A stretch of 64,000 bases of DNA, taken from Pacificibacter marinus (GTDB lineage Bacteria; Pseudomonadota; Alphaproteobacteria; Rhodobacterales; Rhodobacteraceae). The notes beneath the pieces were generated by a model. The model was not told the DNA's origin, searched no databases, and saw only the letters and a list, made by a program, of their open reading frames with translations. Shown here piece by piece: positions 62,039 to 64,000 of the stretch (positions are counted from its first letter, which is position 1; each line of letters starts with the position of its first letter). The stretch is taken from assembly GCF_900109555.1 (NCBI RefSeq), contig NZ_FNZV01000014.1, positions 42,163-106,162 on the forward strand, given 5' to 3'. The translations under genes were made by a program, and so were the position numbers.

Positions 62039-63988
62039 TCAGATGTTGTGGATCGAATTACTGATCAATTCTTCGACAACGGCTGGTTCGGCGAGAGTTG
62101 AGATGTCGCCCATCGTGCTTGTGTCGTTTTCGGCGATTTTTCTTAGGATGCGGCGCATGATTTTGCCGGATCTGGTTTTGGGCAAGCCTGGGGCCCATTG
62201 GATGAAGTCAGGTTTGGCGATGGGGCCGATTTCTGTGCGGACCCATTTTTCCAATTCCTTTTTCAAGTCGTCAGACGGGGTTTGATCGTTCATCAATGTG
62301 ACATAGGCGTAGATGCCTTGGCCTTTGATTTCATGAGGAAAACCGACGACTGCGGCTTCGGCCACGGCGGCGTGAGCGACCAGTGCACTTTCGACTTCGG
62401 CGGTGCCCATGCGGTGGCCTGAGACGTTGATCACATCGTCCACGCGACCGGTGATCCAGTAGTATCCATCGGCATCGCGGCGACAGCCATCGCCCGAGAA
62501 ATAGTAGCCTTTGTACTGTTGGAAATAGGTCTCTTGGAACCGCTCATGATCGCCCCAGATGGTGCGCATTTGACCGGGCCATGAGTCCTTGAGACACAGC
62601 ACACCTTCGGCTTCAACCGAGGTGATTTCTTCGCCTGTTGTTGGGTCCAAAATCACAGGTTGCACGCCAAAGAATGGCAACGTGGCAGAGCCCGGTTTGG
62701 TGGGCACAGCGCCGGGCAGGGGTGCCAAAAGGTGCCCGCCTGTTTCAGTCTGCCACCACGTGTCGACGATCGGCGCTTTGCCTTTGCCGACCACATCGTT
62801 GTACCAATTCCACGCTTCGGGATTGATCGGTTCGCCCACGGTGCCCAGCACTTTGATGTCGGACAGATCGTACTTTTCGACAAAGTCATTGCCATGCGCC
62901 ATCAACGCGCGCAAAGCCGTCGGCGCGGTGTAGAATTGGTTCACTTTGTGCTTTTCGCACACGGCCCAGAACCGGCCAGCGTCGGGGTATGTCGGCACGC
63001 CTTCGAACATCACTGTCGTGGCGCCGTTGGCCAGTGGACCGTAGACAATATAGCTGTGGCCCGTGACCCAGCCGACATCTGCGGTGCACCAAAACACATC
63101 GCCATCGTGGTAGTCGAACACGTATTTGTGGGTCATAGCCGCATAAGCCAAATAGCCGCCAGACGTGTGTACCACGCCTTTGGGTTTGCCTGTCGAGCCA
63201 GATGTGTAGAGCACAAACAGCGGGTCTTCGGCGCTCATCGGGCGGGGCGGGCAGTCAGGTGAAGCGTGTTGCATCAGATATTTGACGTCGACATCGCGAC
63301 CATCGATCCAAGTGATTTGATCGCCGGTGTGTTTGACCACAAGGCAGCGCACTTTGTCAGAGCAATGCAGCAAAGCTGCGTCAGCGTTGGATTTAAGCGC
63401 TGTTTTGCGCCCGCCACGCGGGGCAGAGTCGGCGGTGATCACCACTTTGGCACCACTGTCGTTGATGCGGTTGGCAAGCGCATCAGGGGAAAATCCAGCA
63501 AAAACAATGGAATGGATCGCGCCAATGCGGGCGCAGGCGAGCATGGCATAGGCGGCTTCGGGGATCATCGGCAGATAAATCACCACGCGATCACCGCGCA
63601 TCACCCCTTGGGACAAAAGCACATTGGCAAAGCGATTTACCTTTTCCGATAGCTCTTTATAGGTGATGTGCTGCGCGTCAGCATTGGGATCATCAGGTTC
63701 GAAAATGATCGCAGTTTGCAAAGCACGGGTCGGTAAATGGCGGTCGATACAGTTGGCTGAGACGTTCAAAACGCCGTCCGCATACCATTTGATATCGACT
63801 TTTCCGAACTCGAAACTGGTTTGTTTGACTTGGGTGAAGGGTTTGATCCAATCCAAAATCTTACCCTGCTCGCCCCAAAACGCATCAGGATCAGACACAG
63901 ACGCCGCATACATCGCATCATAGCCCGCGCGATCAATATGAGCCGAGGCCGTAAATGCCTCATCCGGTGAATAGGTCGTGTCGGTCAT
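62039..63988 (-). CDS. acsA: Acetyl-CoA synthetase
   Basis: 649 residues, full length for the family. Adenylate-forming motifs: [11 protein letters not shown] (about 265-275), [28 protein letters not shown] hinge and the acetylation-site region [11 protein letters not shown] near the C-terminus. Makes acetyl-CoA from acetate, ATP and CoA. GGAGG lies six bases before the ATG, close to the right edge of the window; the promoter is outside or in the last 12 bases. Confidence 0.96.
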   Translation of the reverse strand: MTDTTYSPDEAFTASAHIDRAGYDAMYAASVSDPDAFWGEQGKILDWIKPFTQVKQTSFEFGKVDIKWYADGVLNVSANCIDRHLPTRALQTAIIFEPDDPNADAQHITYKELSEKVNRFANVLLSQGVMRGDRVVIYLPMIPEAAYAMLACARIGAIHSIVFAGFSPDALANRINDSGAKVVITADSAPRGGRKTALKSNADAALLHCSDKVRCLVVKHTGDQITWIDGRDVDVKYLMQHASPDCPPRPMSAEDPLFVLYTSGSTGKPKGVVHTSGGYLAYAAMTHKYVFDYHDGDVFWCTADVGWVTGHSYIVYGPLANGATTVMFEGVPTYPDAGRFWAVCEKHKVNQFYTAPTALRALMAHGNDFVEKYDLSDIKVLGTVGEPINPEAWNWYNDVVGKGKAPIVDTWWQTETGGHLLAPLPGAVPTKPGSATLPFFGVQPVILDPTTGEEITSVEAEGVLCLKDSWPGQMRTIWGDHERFQETYFQQYKGYYFSGDGCRRDADGYYWITGRVDDVINVSGHRMGTAEVESALVAHAAVAEAAVVGFPHEIKGQGIYAYVTLMNDQTPSDDLKKELEKWVRTEIGPIAKPDFIQWAPGLPKTRSGKIMRRILRKIAENDTSTMGDISTLAEPAVVEELISNSIHNI

Positions 63989-64000
63989 GGTGTTCCTCCC

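Noticed and set aside
1..64000. tRNA, rRNA, CRISPR, insertion sequences, prophage or toxin-antitoxin genes
   Set aside because: Looked for in the spacers and gene products; none seen. The window reads as a stable chromosomal catabolic region.

Overview
The window looks like a chromosomal segment of a marine alphaproteobacterium of the Roseobacter group (Rhodobacteraceae). Reasons: three TRAP-type and BMP/NMT1-type import systems next to catabolic genes, the typical alphaproteobacterial pair clpP-clpX, the NDUFA12-mlaD-DUF2155-aat-accC-accB run, the imelysin / di-haem oxidoreductase / DUF1513 iron module, and RutR with a perfect RutR box. The genus cannot be fixed from sequence alone. I see no tRNA, rRNA, CRISPR array, transposase or prophage.

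Layout. 1-3200 (minus): GMC oxidoreductase (cut by the window edge), two-subunit TPP decarboxylase of the sulfopyruvate/phosphonopyruvate type, LysR regulator. 3336-4899 (minus) and 5210-12179 (plus): a divergent island with a GST-like protein, a Rieske-only protein, an acylphosphatase-like small protein, a BMP-type (purine nucleoside family) ABC importer, an 8-oxoguanine-deaminase-like amidohydrolase and a Rieske-oxygenase-like protein that has its iron site but no Rieske cluster. 12259-14596: a second amidohydrolase and a divergent LysR regulator. 14643-23184: enol-lactonase-like hydrolase, racemase-like protein, amidase, TRAP importer, dihydropyrimidinase-type hydrolase, GntR regulator. 23198-31892: RpiR regulator divergent from a run with N-formylglutamate-amidohydrolase-like protein, TRAP importer, glutamine-synthetase-like ligase, aldehyde dehydrogenase and iron-type alcohol dehydrogenase. 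32277-35861: manganese-type metal ABC importer behind a Fur-family-like palindrome. 36397-41699: iron-linked periplasmic module. 42082-48257: housekeeping block (clpP, clpX, NDUFA12, mlaD-like, DUF2155, aat, accC, accB). 48536-60955: complete reductive pyrimidine pathway with its regulator and importer. 61057-63988: FemAB-like acyltransferase and acsA.

How the parts work together. The pyrimidine block covers dihydropyrimidine dehydrogenase (PreT/PreA), dihydropyrimidinase, beta-ureidopropionase-type hydrolase, beta-alanine aminotransferase, RutR and an ABC importer, i.e. uracil or thymine to malonate semialdehyde (or its methyl form), CO2 and ammonia. The 3.3-12.2 kb island has the same unusual part list as the caffeine N7-demethylase complex NdmCDE (oxygenase subunit without a Rieske cluster, Rieske domain on a separate chain, GST-like scaffold) next to a purine-type importer and a purine deaminase-like enzyme; I infer a system for methylated or oxidised purines. 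The 24-32 kb island has all the parts of a gamma-glutamyl route for an amino alcohol: ligase, alcohol dehydrogenase, aldehyde dehydrogenase, amide hydrolase and importer. The substrate assignments for these two islands are inference.
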